Shown here one piece after another: positions 44,565 through 54,747 of a DNA stretch of 64,000 nt. The DNA is from Flavobacteriales bacterium (GTDB lineage: Bacteria; Bacteroidota; Bacteroidia; Flavobacteriales_D; Sanyastnellaceae), in assembly GCA_016722445.1 (NCBI GenBank), contig JADKIZ010000017.1, positions 1 to 64,000 of the forward strand, written 5' to 3'. The stretch's first letter is position 1. Each line of letters starts with the position of its first letter. Made by a program: the position numbers and the translations under genes. Under the pieces are notes generated by a model. That model was not told the DNA's origin and searched no databases. It saw only the letters and a program-made list of their open reading frames with translations.

Positions 44565-47500
44565 TTACCTCAAAATTTCAACGCGATGAATGGAAGTGCC
44601 ATTTTGCCCATGAATGGAAATGAGGTAAATTCCTGCGGGTAAATTCCTGATATCAATACGCCTGTTAGGACCGCACCACAATTCCTGACCGAGTTGATCA
44701 AAGATTTTGATGGATTCAATGGATTCTTTGCCTTCAATGATTAGAAAATCCTGTGCAGGATTTGGGTAAATATGAAATGCACTGTCCTGGTATTCTTTCA
44801 CCCCGGAACAATCATCTATCAGCACTTCCAATTCTGCAGGATCGGTACTTCCGCAAGAGTTTGACAATACAACACTTATCGTTGCATTGCCTGCGAAGCC
44901 ATCTGTAAAATCCAGTGTCATCTGATTCAAATCTGAGTTGATGATAGTTCCAGCTTGTGGAGGATCAAGGTACCAATAGTATGAAGCTTCGGTGAGCACA
45001 GTTGAGAATACTTCCAGACCTTCATTATCACAAAACACCAACTCACCATTCAATTCGCCGGATTGAATCAGAGTGTCTTCAAATATGACTTCAAAAAGAA
45101 TGGGTTGAGTGTTGTAGCATTCATTACTGAACTGTCCTGAATAAAGCCCCGGCGCAGTTATGTTGTAGGTCGGTGTGTATTGTGCTTCGTTGGTTGAAAT
45201 GTCGGTCCAAATGCAATCAATATATGCGTCATTCGATGCCCCCGGAAAAGGATCCAATAACAATTCATCGCAGGTAAACATTTCTTCAGCAAGACCGGGG
45301 TTCAATTCATTGAGGTAAATGATGTGAATACTATCAGCAGAAGTACCACAAATATTCGTTTGACTCGCAATGATATCAGTTTCACCATATCCGATATATG
45401 GTCCTGCTGTTGCTGAAAGATTATCAGATGCAATGTCAAGTCCATCCCCTTGCCAATTGATGTCGTATTGCGGATCTGCGATCGGCACAATAACAACGGA
45501 CTCACTTCCGCAAAGCAACATGGTATCTGATACTTGCAACACTAGACTAGGTTCATTTTCAATTTGGATTTCATAACAATAACTGTTCTCGCATACGTCT
45601 GGAGTAAAACACAAGGTGTAATTGCCGTATGTGTTTGACTGAAATTGGGAATTGTAGGTGGTTATGTCGGAGAGTATCCAACCATCTGGACCATCTACCG
45701 TCCATTGACCTGTCAGAGGTAATCCATCGCAAGTCGACATACCAGACCATATGATTCCGCTTGTCAATGGAGCATTAAAAGTTGTTGGCACTGTTTCACC
45801 ACAATTGATAAACCACAGTGAATTTCCGGCGAAATCATTGCCATTTGCAAAGTATTCTATGGATATGCTGTCTCCTGTGATAGTTTCCAAGTTGGTTAGT
45901 TGAGTCAACGTACTAAAAGTTGTAAAATAAACAGAGTCCACAGATCCATCTAGATGGAATACCTTAATTTGCAAATATGATCCTTGCCAACCGTTTTGAT
46001 TTGTGCTTAAGCCATAGAAAATGAGGTTATCAGTCTCTTGAGAAAAGCCTCCCGTAACAATTAAAGGATCTTCAATTCCACAGGTTTCTTGCAATGTAGT
46101 TTCAGGAATAACAATATTCGGGGCAACTACCAATTTAATATTAAAACCTTCACATCCATTTTCATCAGTAACTATAACACCGTAATTACCAGTTACTCCT
46201 TGAACAAAAGCACAAGGTCCATTCAGAGGTGTCCCTTCAACAAATTCGCCTGAATAACCAGGATAGACAAACCACTCATAACTCGTGTATTCACCAATAA
46301 CACAAATTGAAGTATCTTGATGCGGACATATAGTTAAAACAATGTTTCCGCTATCGACCTCCGGAATGAACAAAGGTGTAACATCCAGCCATTGGAATGT
46401 GCTAAGAATACAGTCGTTTTTGGTGGCGATGAGATGGTGTAATCCCATGTTATGAATAACAATGCTTGAGGTAGTATCACCATTCTCCCAAAAGTAATGA
46501 TCCATTCCAGGTGTAGCTGACCAAACCGCATCTACTCCAGCACAAATTTCTGTGTCTCCCGAAATTTGAAGATCATAACTCTCAGATGAAATGTTAAACT
46601 CAAATTGGTAAGTTGAAGATTCTGAAGGTGTGCCATTATCGGTAGCAACCAATTCAATTTGATAATTACCTGGAGCAATGATATCAAAATCAATTATGAA
46701 ATTAATGCCCAAAGCTGAAGTATAATCCACAGTCGAATAAGTCATCCCAAGCGGTAACCCACTAACACTGATACCGATGTTTTGTGAACTCTCAGATGAG
46801 ATTATATGCATATCCATTGGAATATAGTCACCACATAATTTCAGGCTTGGGCAAAAGTTTGCTGCAATGGCAGGTGGCATATTGGAACTGGAAGTAGCTG
46901 TGTTGAATTCAATCTTACGCCCTTCTAACCATTTGACACCGTCTTGTTGGTTATCGGCTATTCCGTAAGGGCCGTTGTATTGATCAGATGAAAAATTAAA
47001 TCTTCCAAAAGCAAAATGCTCAGGACCACTTTCCTTATCCGCGCCGACAATGGCAAGATTAGCATCGGCTGCAAGTCCTCCAGATGCTCCACTTATCAAG
47101 CTATTTACCCAATTCATTTCTTTATAATAGAATTGGACGTTATTCCCATTACCAATAATGTCATTCCCGTTGGCAGCAATAATCATTTGAAACGAATTCT
47201 TTTTCGAAGAATCCAATGACCATGTTCCAACATCGATGTAGTTCACATATAGCGCCTCGTTAGTTACCTTGTAATATAAATCGCCACCAAAATTAAAATC
47301 AAAATCCGACCAGAAACCACAAATATGATTATACTGTTGAGTGGTTTCACTTGAAAGTGGATTCGGGAAAGCAGATGGCAGGAAATCGATGTAACCAGTA
47401 TTCCCCATGACAATTGTTCCCTCCGTGGTGAGGATGACCTGATTATAAGTTTGACCAAAAAAATAGAAATCAAAAGGTAAATCGATCGGTGCAGAATAAT

Positions 47501-47651
47501 TATTAGCTGCGCTTCCAAAAGATCCAGGCCATTCTGCAACATCCGGATGTATATAAGAATCATCTGGCTCTATCCAGAAGCAATTGTCAAATTGAGCGTG
47601 TGAATAAGCAACGATTCCTAACAATATGGAAATAACGGTGAGTGTTCTCAT
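44565..47651 (-). CDS. T9SS-exported multidomain surface protein
   Basis: This 1028-residue protein has a signal peptide (MRTLTVISILLGIVAYSHAQ). Residues 20-240 resemble the nidogen-like/N-terminal beta domain of Bacteroidota surface proteins (PFDFYFFGQTYNQVILTTEG, ICGFWSDFDFNFGGDLYYKV). They are followed by an Ig-like putative domain (SVSGLPLGMTYSTVDY) and several PKD/gliding-type modules with paired cysteines (EICAGVDAVWSATPGMDHYF). The end is a type A T9SS sorting domain (FHIYPNPAQDFLIIEG, LPAGIYLISIHGQNG, HRVEILR). It is likely surface-attached or released; no enzyme motif is seen. Confidence 0.8.
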   Translation of the reverse strand: MRTLTVISILLGIVAYSHAQFDNCFWIEPDDSYIHPDVAEWPGSFGSAANNYSAPIDLPFDFYFFGQTYNQVILTTEGTIVMGNTGYIDFLPSAFPNPLSSETTQQYNHICGFWSDFDFNFGGDLYYKVTNEALYVNYIDVGTWSLDSSKKNSFQMIIAANGNDIIGNGNNVQFYYKEMNWVNSLISGASGGLAADANLAIVGADKESGPEHFAFGRFNFSSDQYNGPYGIADNQQDGVKWLEGRKIEFNTATSSSNMPPAIAANFCPSLKLCGDYIPMDMHIISSESSQNIGISVSGLPLGMTYSTVDYTSALGINFIIDFDIIAPGNYQIELVATDNGTPSESSTYQFEFNISSESYDLQISGDTEICAGVDAVWSATPGMDHYFWENGDTTSSIVIHNMGLHHLIATKNDCILSTFQWLDVTPLFIPEVDSGNIVLTICPHQDTSICVIGEYTSYEWFVYPGYSGEFVEGTPLNGPCAFVQGVTGNYGVIVTDENGCEGFNIKLVVAPNIVIPETTLQETCGIEDPLIVTGGFSQETDNLIFYGLSTNQNGWQGSYLQIKVFHLDGSVDSVYFTTFSTLTQLTNLETITGDSISIEYFANGNDFAGNSLWFINCGETVPTTFNAPLTSGIIWSGMSTCDGLPLTGQWTVDGPDGWILSDITTYNSQFQSNTYGNYTLCFTPDVCENSYCYEIQIENEPSLVLQVSDTMLLCGSESVVIVPIADPQYDINWQGDGLDIASDNLSATAGPYIGYGETDIIASQTNICGTSADSIHIIYLNELNPGLAEEMFTCDELLLDPFPGASNDAYIDCIWTDISTNEAQYTPTYNITAPGLYSGQFSNECYNTQPILFEVIFEDTLIQSGELNGELVFCDNEGLEVFSTVLTEASYYWYLDPPQAGTIINSDLNQMTLDFTDGFAGNATISVVLSNSCGSTDPAELEVLIDDCSGVKEYQDSAFHIYPNPAQDFLIIEGKESIESIKIFDQLGQELWCGPNRRIDIRNLPAGIYLISIHGQNGTSIHRVEILR

Positions 47652-47750
47652 GAAGTTTTAGTTAACTGGTTACCAAAATTAGGCGGATTTCATGTCTTCT
47701 CTGCAATTGCGATTTCAAATTCAACTTATAGGATTCAATTTTCAGAAAAC

Positions 47751-47781
47751 AAAAAAGCCATCCCTTTCGGAATGGCTTTTT
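47751..47781 (-). terminator. Rho-independent terminator of rpsA
   Basis: AAAAAGCCATCCC and GGAATGGCTTTTT form a near-perfect stem with a short loop and a T-run on the minus strand, 18 bases after the rpsA stop. Confidence 0.85.
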
Positions 47782-47798
47782 ATTATATTCAAAGATGA

Positions 47799-49799
47799 TT
47801 ATTGGTTTTCACCTTCTTTGTTGTCACCTTCCATTTTCTCTTTCAGGTTAGCAAGAACATCGAGGTCACCGAGGGTTGATTTTTCAACCTGAGCATTCAC
47901 AGCTTTAACAGCTTGAGAATCCTGCTCGCCACCACCTTGTTTCTTACCACCTCCACCGCTGCGAGGCGCTTTTTTCGGAGCTTCTGCACTACCTGGCTCT
48001 TCTTCTTTCCAAGTGCCTGTGTGGCTCACGCTGATTTTGCGTTGGTTTTTATTGAATTCCTGAATGATGAATTCGAGTGCTTCTTCCACTTTCGCGGTAG
48101 AGCCATCAGCTTTCTTCAGGTTTTTATTCATACAGAAACCTTCGAGACCGTATGGAAGAGCAACGATAGCGTGGCTTCCTTCTTTACGAACGATGGTACC
48201 TTGATGTTTAGAACCTTCAACGAATACTGTTTCGAATACATCCCATGGATTTTCTTCCACTTGTTTATGGCCGAGGCTGATGCGGCGGTTATCCTTATCG
48301 AGTTCGAGAACAACCACTTCGAGTTCATCGCCGATGTGGCAGAATTCGCTCGGGTGCTTGATTTTCTTGCTCCAAGAAAGATCGCTGATGTGAATCAGAC
48401 CATCGATACCTTCAGACAATTCGCAGAACACACCGAAGTTGGTGAATGCACGAACTTTTGCTTTGTGTTTGCTTCCAACAGGGAAACGTGTTTCGATATT
48501 TTCCCATGGATCTTGGGTAAGTTGTTTCATACCCAAAGAGAGTTTGCGCTCGTCTTTATCCACGCTGAGGATCACACACTCTACTTCTTCGCCCACTTTC
48601 AGGAAGTCCTGAGCAGAGCGAAGGTGAGTACTCCATGACATTTCAGAAACGTGGATGAGACCTTCAACACCAGGAGCAATTTCAACGAATGCACCATAGT
48701 CTGCAAGAACAACCACTTTACCTTTCACTTTCTGACCCACTTCAAGCTGTCCTTCGATAGCATCCCATGGGTGAGCAGTGAGTTGTTTCATACCGAGAGC
48801 GATACGCTTCTTATCATCATCGAAGTCAAGGATAACAACGTTGATTTTAGAATCAAGCTGCACGAGCTCTTCCGGATGAGTAACACGTCCCCATGAAAGG
48901 TCTGTGATGTGGATGAGACCATCAACACCACCGAGGTCTACGAATACACCATAAGTAGTGATGTTTTTCACGATACCTTCGAGAACCTGACCTTTTTCGA
49001 GGCCGCTCATGATGAGTTTTTTCTGTTCTTCGAGTTCTGCTTCGATCAGGGCTTTGTGAGAAACTACAACGTTTTTGAATTCGTTGTTGATTTTCACCAC
49101 TTTCAATTCCATGATCTTACCAACGTACTGATCGTAGTCGCGGATAGGCTTCACATCGATTTGTGAGCCTGGAAGGAATGCTTCGATACCGAATACATCC
49201 ACAATAAGACCACCTTTGGTGCGGCTTTTCACTTCACCTTTGATGATTTCGCCACTTTCCAGTGCGCGGTTCACATTACCCCAAGCGCTAAATACGCGTG
49301 CTGTTTTGTGAGAAACATTGAGCTGACCGTTTTTGTCTTCTGTCTGCTCAATGAAAACCGGAACTTTATCACCGATTTTGAGGTCGGGATTGTAACGGAA
49401 TTCGCCCGCAGGAATAACACCTTCAGACTTATAGCCGATATTGACAACTACTTCTTTTTTGTTTGTAGTAACTACGGTACCTTCAACGACTTCGTGTTCA
49501 CGAATCACTGAAAGCGTACTTTCATACAATTTGTCGAGTTTTTTACGCTCGTCACTGTTGTATCCACCAGCCGCTTCGTAAGCATCCCAGTTGAATTCAC
49601 CCGTTTCAGTCAGAAACATTTTGTCATCTGCAGTACTGAAAATTTCGAGGGGTTCTTCAGCGACAACTTCATCTTCAACCTCTGCTGGATTTTCGGTTGC
49701 AACTTCTTCAGCGGCAACTTTTTCAGTTTCACCAGCGAGATTAGCGGTGATGTCTTTTTCTTCGGCTTCTTCAGCCTTAACACGTTTTGATTCTGCCAT
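47799..49799 (-). CDS. rpsA: 30S ribosomal protein S1
   Basis: The 666-residue protein has an acidic N-terminal extension (residues 1-60, rich in Glu/Ala, as in Bacteroidota S1) and then six S1 RNA-binding repeats. Examples are VEGTVVTTNKKEVVVNIGYK, LEGIVKNITTYGVFVDLGGV, VKGKVVVLADYGAFVEIAPG and KAKVRAFTNFGVFCELSEGI. The GLIHVSEMSW / GLIHISDLSW motif recurs in the central ones. The C-terminus has a Gly/Lys-rich linker (KKAPRSGGGGKKQGGGEQD) and an acidic tail. S1 binds mRNA at the 30S subunit; because Shine-Dalgarno pairing is weak in this phylum, its role in initiation is important. It is monocistronic, with a strong terminator. Confidence 0.95.
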   Translation of the reverse strand: MAESKRVKAEEAEEKDITANLAGETEKVAAEEVATENPAEVEDEVVAEEPLEIFSTADDKMFLTETGEFNWDAYEAAGGYNSDERKKLDKLYESTLSVIREHEVVEGTVVTTNKKEVVVNIGYKSEGVIPAGEFRYNPDLKIGDKVPVFIEQTEDKNGQLNVSHKTARVFSAWGNVNRALESGEIIKGEVKSRTKGGLIVDVFGIEAFLPGSQIDVKPIRDYDQYVGKIMELKVVKINNEFKNVVVSHKALIEAELEEQKKLIMSGLEKGQVLEGIVKNITTYGVFVDLGGVDGLIHITDLSWGRVTHPEELVQLDSKINVVILDFDDDKKRIALGMKQLTAHPWDAIEGQLEVGQKVKGKVVVLADYGAFVEIAPGVEGLIHVSEMSWSTHLRSAQDFLKVGEEVECVILSVDKDERKLSLGMKQLTQDPWENIETRFPVGSKHKAKVRAFTNFGVFCELSEGIDGLIHISDLSWSKKIKHPSEFCHIGDELEVVVLELDKDNRRISLGHKQVEENPWDVFETVFVEGSKHQGTIVRKEGSHAIVALPYGLEGFCMNKNLKKADGSTAKVEEALEFIIQEFNKNQRKISVSHTGTWKEEEPGSAEAPKKAPRSGGGGKKQGGGEQDSQAVKAVNAQVEKSTLGDLDVLANLKEKMEGDNKEGENQ

Positions 49800-50016
49800 G
49801 ATGGCTTTTACACTTGTATTCTGCTTCTTGTAACAAGACCCCGTAAGCAGAAGAGGTTTTACTTTTTATGGTTCAATTCCCGGAGGTTTCGGAATTGTTT
49901 CCCCTTGATTTTCATGCCCTAAAAGGAATGGAAATCGGGGGCGCGAATATAGGTTAGGATGAGCCAATACCAATCAGTCTGCAACAAAAATTCCGTCATA
50001 AACGAACCTTCAATAA

Positions 50017-50042
50017 AAAAGCCGGGAATTGACCCGGCTTTT
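50017..50042 (-). terminator. Rho-independent terminator
   Basis: AAAAGCCGGG / CCCGGCTTTT, a perfect 10-bp stem with a 6-base loop, ends the DUF5684-like gene on the minus strand (T-run from plus-strand A's at 50015-50020). Confidence 0.85.
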
Positions 50043-50064
50043 CAAATTCAAAAGGAAGATGGAT

Positions 50065-50436
50065 TTACATTTTCGCGTTAGGATCGTCTAGTGTTCCAAT
50101 ACTTTGGGAACCGTCATATTGTGCATCCCCAAACCCTAAAATAGGCCAGAAAACAAATGGCAAAAATATGAGTCCGATGGTGAACCCTTCAGTCTTTCCA
50201 AAGTTTTTCGCGATCAGATTGGTAACCCATATTTGCCATATCAGGCCGATATAAGGAATGAGCATTAAAACTGTCCACCAACCAGGTTTCTTGGCGATTA
50301 CCGTCATGATATACACATTATAAATCGGGATAAGCGCCGCCCAACCAGGCTGGCCGGCCTTTTCAAATGTTTTCCAAATGGCAGCGATCATGAAGATCAA
50401 AAAAGCCAGCAAAAGAATAATACCAATAAAATTCAT
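50065..50436 (-). CDS. Small DUF5684-like membrane protein
   Basis: The 123-residue protein has three to four hydrophobic segments. It carries the motif FEKAGQPGWAALIPIYNVYI followed by KKPGWWTVLMLIPYIGLIWQ, characteristic of the DUF5684 family, often mis-annotated as signal peptidase I because it is found fused to it; no peptidase Ser/Lys dyad is present here. It probably sits in the inner membrane with unknown function. Confidence 0.75.
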   Translation of the reverse strand: MNFIGIILLLAFLIFMIAAIWKTFEKAGQPGWAALIPIYNVYIMTVIAKKPGWWTVLMLIPYIGLIWQIWVTNLIAKNFGKTEGFTIGLIFLPFVFWPILGFGDAQYDGSQSIGTLDDPNAKM

Positions 50437-50549
50437 TGCATAAATTTTAATATTTCCTACTCTGTTCTAGGCCTTTCGGAATTCGCCTCATTGCAATTTA
50501 ACCTTGGACAAATTGAGTATTGGTTTGTTTCAACATGTCCATCCTGCTA

Positions 50550-51167
50550 TTAAATGTTTTGATCGAGGGATGTTTGACTCTCAGTTTCATTCAATGAGAA
50601 TGGAGGATATTGGTCGGTGAGGTTGTACCAATAAAGATTTACGCGCAACTGCCAGCGATTTACGCCAACAACGAAATCGTGCATCCCTTTAGGGTATTTG
50701 CCGGTGATCAATACAGCCCACCATGCGATAATTCTTACGAATACAGCTGCGATCATCAGGAAAATCAAGCAGAAAGCGTGAGGGATCAGGACATAAATGA
50801 ACCCGAAAAACATTCTGGCCAACAAAAGACCACGGCTCACGGTTGCAGGATACTCCAATATGATATCGGTGTTTTCATCTTTTGCAGTCAATCCGAAAGC
50901 CGGATAACCATCGCTGAGGTTTTGCATACGTGCATTTACGCGGAGGTTCCAACGGAAATAATTCAGCACAAATTCCCACATACCTTTAGGGTATTTGCCT
51001 GTGAACAAAATTGCCCAGAAAGCAATGAAATTCACGAAAAGCACGCCAATACCGATGAATAACAATACAAACATGTGAGGAATCATGATGTAAATGAATC
51101 CGAACAGAGTTCTTAGTACGAGTTCACCACGCGAATACGTGTCTTGGTGTTTGATAAAAATTTTCAT
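50550..51167 (-). CDS. DUF4389 duplicated-domain membrane protein
   Basis: The ATG at 51167 (MKIFIKHQDTYSRGELVLRT) gives 205 residues; upstream in-frame codons to 51257 lack coding character. Two copies of the same ~95-residue unit are visible: GFIYIMIPHMFVLLFIGIGV with FTGKYPKGMWEFVLNYFRWN, and GFIYVLIPHAFCLIFLMIAA with ITGKYPKGMHDFVVGVNRWQ. The His after IP and the TGKYPKGM loop are shared. DUF4389 proteins are predicted lipase/membrane proteins of unknown role. The duplication is internal to the gene. Confidence 0.8.
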   Translation of the reverse strand: MKIFIKHQDTYSRGELVLRTLFGFIYIMIPHMFVLLFIGIGVLFVNFIAFWAILFTGKYPKGMWEFVLNYFRWNLRVNARMQNLSDGYPAFGLTAKDENTDIILEYPATVSRGLLLARMFFGFIYVLIPHAFCLIFLMIAAVFVRIIAWWAVLITGKYPKGMHDFVVGVNRWQLRVNLYWYNLTDQYPPFSLNETESQTSLDQNI

Positions 51168-51423
51168 AGTGATGATGATTTTGGTTTTTAGGAAAACATG
51201 GTTTTTAGAACCAATCGTGGCAAATATATCAGAACCTTCCAAAGTGTTGTCATCCAATGACTAAGAGTTTGACCAACAAAAAGCACCAAAACACATCTCG
51301 CTGATTATCAGTCAAGAGCGTTGAAATTTGTTCATAAATGAAGAGATTGGACAAGCATTTAAGACATGAATGACCAAATCGGCTTTTCCAAATATGACCA
51401 AAAACATAAAAATTAGTCATAAA

Positions 51424-51448
51424 AAAACCTCCCTTGTGAGGAGGTTTT
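51424..51448 (-). terminator. Rho-independent terminator of rpoD
   Basis: AAAACCTCC / GGAGGTTTT form a perfect 9-bp stem, with seven A's on the plus strand giving a minus-strand T-run, about 50 bases after the rpoD stop. The remainder of 51168-51500 shows no gene. Confidence 0.8.
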
Positions 51449-51500
51449 CATGTTTAATCCATAACGCAATGAACGGATGCGTTGTGGTTCTTCAGTATGA

Positions 51501-52369
51501 TTAACCGAGGTAAGATTTCAAAATCTTACTTCTGCTGGTATGTTTCAATCGACGGATAGCTTTTTCTTTGATCTGACGAACGCGTTCGCGAGTCAGGTCG
51601 AAACTCTCCCGATTTCTTCGAGGGTGAGTGGATGTTCGCCATTCAAACCAAAATAAAGTCTCACAACATCAGCTTCGCGGCTGGTGAGTGTGCGCAACGA
51701 ACGTTCGATTTCTTTGCGCAAAGACTCATGCAAAAGATCGGTATCCGGTGAAGGAGTATCGTTGGTTTGCAATACATCATACATGGTAGAACTGCTGTCG
51801 TCACCATCTTTCAATGGAGCATCCATGGATACGTGGCGACCGCTGTTTCTCATAGACTGCTTCACTTCATCGAGAGTCATCTCGAGAACTTCAGCGAGTT
51901 CTGCAGGCGTTGGCGGACGTTCGAATTCTTGTTCAAGTTTAGCGAATGCCTTATTGATTTTGTTGATCGAACCAATTTTATTCAACGGAAGTCGAACAAT
52001 ACGAGATTGCTCAGCAAGAGCCTGAAGGATCGACTGACGAATCCACCAAACAGCGTAGGAGATGAATTTGAAACCACGCGTTTCATCGAAACGCTGAGCT
52101 GCTTTGATCAAACCGAGGTTACCCTCATTGATCAAGTCAGGAAGGCTCAAACCTTGATTCTGATACTGTTTGGAAACAGACACCACGAAACGGAGGTTGG
52201 CTTTGGTGAGCTTTTCCAAAGCGGCTTGATCGCCGGCTTTGATACGCTTCGCCAGTTCAACTTCCTCCTCAGCGGTGATCAGATCCACACGGCCGATTTC
52301 CTGCAGGTACTTATCCAGCGATGCCGTTTCGCGGTTGGTAACCTGTTTGGTGATTTTTAACTGCCTCAT
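51501..52369 (-). CDS. rpoD: RNA polymerase primary sigma factor, one frameshift
   Basis: The visible frame (52369 to 51593) covers sigma region 1.2 (DKYLQEIGRVDLITAEEEVE), region 2 (LSLPDLINEGNLGLIKAAQR, GFKFISYAVWWIRQSILQAL), region 3 and the start of region 4 (LTSREADVVRLYFGLNGEHP), then stops after LEEIGRVST. The remaining 30 residues, including the -35-recognition helix (LTRERVRQIKEKAIRRLKHT), lie in the next frame to a stop at 51501. Adding one C to the CCC at 51608-51610 (a G in the gene) restores EEIGESFDLTRERVRQ. The full length of about 289 residues is normal for Bacteroidota sigma-A. As an essential gene, the break is almost certainly a sequence error. Confidence 0.95.
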
Positions 52370-52509
52370 TTATTTGAATCTTTTGATTTCCCCGGGATGG
52401 GATTTTACAACCCTGTCCCTGCTACTTTATTTTCTTCATCACATTCTTTAAGACCCAAAAGCCTTGTGAATGTTACGGAATTGTCCGTTAAAAGTTCGAA
52501 ACTATCGGT

Positions 52510-54654
52510 TTAATTCGATGCTGTTTCTGGTCTAGGAATCAAAACTTTACGTGAAAGTTTGTATTTTCCGTTTTTCGGATCTTTACCAATCACTTTCACT
52601 TGAATTCTGTCACCTTCTTTCAACACATCGCGAACATTTTCAATACGTGTCCAATCGATTTCAGAGACGTGCAGGAGCGCATCCTGTTTCGGAAGAATCT
52701 CAACGAAAGCACCAAACGCCTGGATGTTTTTCACCACACCTTCGTAAACCTCACCCACTTCAATTTGTGGAGGGAATACGATGCTTTTCACACGACGAAG
52801 AGCTGCTTCAAGATTTTCCTTATTGGAAGAAGCGATTTCTACGATGCCTTTATTATCGACTTCAGAGATGGTAATCACCGTGCTTGTTGTCTTCTGGATT
52901 TCCTGAATCACTTTACCACCTGGGCCGATTACAGCGCCGATGGTGTCGTTTGGAATCTCCAGACTCACGATTCTTGGAGCGTGAGGTTTATAGTCTTCAC
53001 GTGGTTTATCGAGGGTCTTGAGCATTTCGCCCAAAATATGAAGACGGCCTTGACGCGCTTGTTCGAGCGCATTTTTCACCATGTCCATGCTGAGACCTTT
53101 GATTTTGATGTCCATCTGGCAAGCGGTAATACCTTTCGCAGTACCGGTTACTTTGAAGTCCATATCTCCGAGGTGGTCTTCATCACCAAGGATATCGGAG
53201 AGGATTTGATACTTTGAATTGTCTTCATTGGTGATCAATCCCATTGCAATACCAGAAACGGGTGCAGAAATCTGAACACCACCATCCATGAGAGCAAGCG
53301 TACCTGCGCAAACCGTTGCCATAGAAGACGAACCATTTGATTCGAGGATATCAGAAACAACGCGAATTGCGTAAGGACATTCAGCACGTGGTGGAATGAC
53401 AGGTTTCAAAGCTCTGAGAGCGAGGTTACCGTGACCAATTTCGCGACGACTTGTAGCGCGAATTGGACGAGCTTCACCCGTGCTGTATGGTGGGAAGTTG
53501 TAATGCAACAAGAAACGATCTTCGCGAGGCATTACCGCGCTATCGATCATCTGTTCGTCCAACTTGGTACCCAAAGTGAGGGTAGTAAGCGATTGAGTTT
53601 CACCACGCGTTAATACGCTTGATCCGTGAGTACCTGGAAGGTAATCCACTTCACTCCAGATCGGACGGATCTGAGTTGTAGAGCGGCCATCAAGGCGAAT
53701 GCCTTCATTGAGGATCATGTTTCGCATGGCATCCTTGAGGCAGTCGTGGTGGTATTTATTGAGCAGGAAACGAATGGCTTCCTTTTCTTCGTCGGTATAA
53801 CGCTTTTCGAACTCTTCCTGAATTTCATGGAAAGAGTTGGAGCGAGAATTTTTGTCAGTAGGGATCTTGGCTGTATCGTAATATTTCTGATAACATTCGT
53901 CCCAAACGAGTTTTTTCAGATCAAGATCTTTTGGTTCGTGATCGTAAGTACGTTTGGTTCTAGCCTTTTCAACTTGTTCAGCGAGTTCCTTTTGAGCCTG
54001 AACCTGAACTTTGATGGCAGCGTGTGCCACTTCGAGTGCAGCGATCATTTCATCTTCAGAAACCTCTTTCATTTCACCTTCAACCATGACGATGCTATCA
54101 TCAGAACCGGCAACCATCAACTCGAGGTCGGCGGTGGCCAGTTGCGCCCAGGTAGGATTCAAAACAAACTGACCGTTGATCCGTGCAACGCGTACTTCTG
54201 AGATCGGGCCATTGAAAGGCAGATCAGAAACAGCGATCGCAGCAGAAGCAGCGAGACCAGCAAGGCTATCCGACATATTTTCTTTATCGGCAGAAATGAG
54301 GTTCACCACCACCTGGATATCGGCATGGAAATCATCTGGAAACATCGGGCGCAGGGCGCGGTCGATGAGACGAGCGACGAGGATTTCGTCGTCATAAGGG
54401 CGAGCTTCACGTTTGAAATAGCCACCCGGAAAACGTCCGGCAGCAGCATATTTTTCGCGATATTCTACAGTTAAAGGGAGGAAGTCAACACCAGCTTTTG
54501 CTTCATCAGCTGCAACAACTGCAGCGAGGAGCATGGTATCACCTTGTCTTACCACGACAGAACCGTGGGCTTGTTTGGCCAACTTACCTGTTTCGATGGT
54601 AATCGGGCGATTGTCACCGAGGTCGATGGTTTTCTTAAACAATTGGTAACTCAT
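52510..54654 (-). CDS. pnp: Polynucleotide phosphorylase
   Basis: The 714-residue enzyme degrades RNA 3' to 5' by phosphorolysis and is part of RNA turnover. Two RNase PH-like halves are clear: GSVVVRQGDTMLLAAVVAAD with PLTVEYREKYAAAGRFPGGY, and GTHGSSVLTRGETQSLTTLT with MPREDRFLLHYNFPPYSTGE and DILESNGSSSMATVCAGTLA. They are followed by a KH domain (IGAVIGPGGKVIQEIQKTTS) and an S1 domain (EGVVKNIQAFGAFVEILPKQ). The gene lies just downstream of rpsO, the same neighbour order as in many bacteria, but an intervening hairpin suggests partial termination or processing. Confidence 0.95.
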   Translation of the reverse strand: MSYQLFKKTIDLGDNRPITIETGKLAKQAHGSVVVRQGDTMLLAAVVAADEAKAGVDFLPLTVEYREKYAAAGRFPGGYFKREARPYDDEILVARLIDRALRPMFPDDFHADIQVVVNLISADKENMSDSLAGLAASAAIAVSDLPFNGPISEVRVARINGQFVLNPTWAQLATADLELMVAGSDDSIVMVEGEMKEVSEDEMIAALEVAHAAIKVQVQAQKELAEQVEKARTKRTYDHEPKDLDLKKLVWDECYQKYYDTAKIPTDKNSRSNSFHEIQEEFEKRYTDEEKEAIRFLLNKYHHDCLKDAMRNMILNEGIRLDGRSTTQIRPIWSEVDYLPGTHGSSVLTRGETQSLTTLTLGTKLDEQMIDSAVMPREDRFLLHYNFPPYSTGEARPIRATSRREIGHGNLALRALKPVIPPRAECPYAIRVVSDILESNGSSSMATVCAGTLALMDGGVQISAPVSGIAMGLITNEDNSKYQILSDILGDEDHLGDMDFKVTGTAKGITACQMDIKIKGLSMDMVKNALEQARQGRLHILGEMLKTLDKPREDYKPHAPRIVSLEIPNDTIGAVIGPGGKVIQEIQKTTSTVITISEVDNKGIVEIASSNKENLEAALRRVKSIVFPPQIEVGEVYEGVVKNIQAFGAFVEILPKQDALLHVSEIDWTRIENVRDVLKEGDRIQVKVIGKDPKNGKYKLSRKVLIPRPETASN

Positions 54655-54694
54655 TTTCTTTTTTGCGGATAAAAAACGTCAAGTATGTAAACGC

Positions 54695-54724
54695 AAAAAG
54701 GCAATTGTGGTCAATTGCCCTTTT
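54695..54724 (-). terminator. Hairpin between rpsO and pnp
   Basis: AAAAAGGCAATTG and CAATTGCCCTTTT form a stem with one bulge, followed on the minus strand by T's. It may attenuate or process the rpsO-pnp transcript. Confidence 0.65.
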
Positions 54725-54747
54725 GCCCGTCCCGATGGGACAATGTG

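Noticed and set aside
50065..50436. Signal peptidase I
   Set aside because: The sequence matches the DUF5684-like membrane part only; no catalytic Ser/Lys motif is present.
51501..52369. rpoD as a true pseudogene
   Set aside because: The missing residues are intact in the adjacent frame and one base in a C-run restores the full length of an essential gene.
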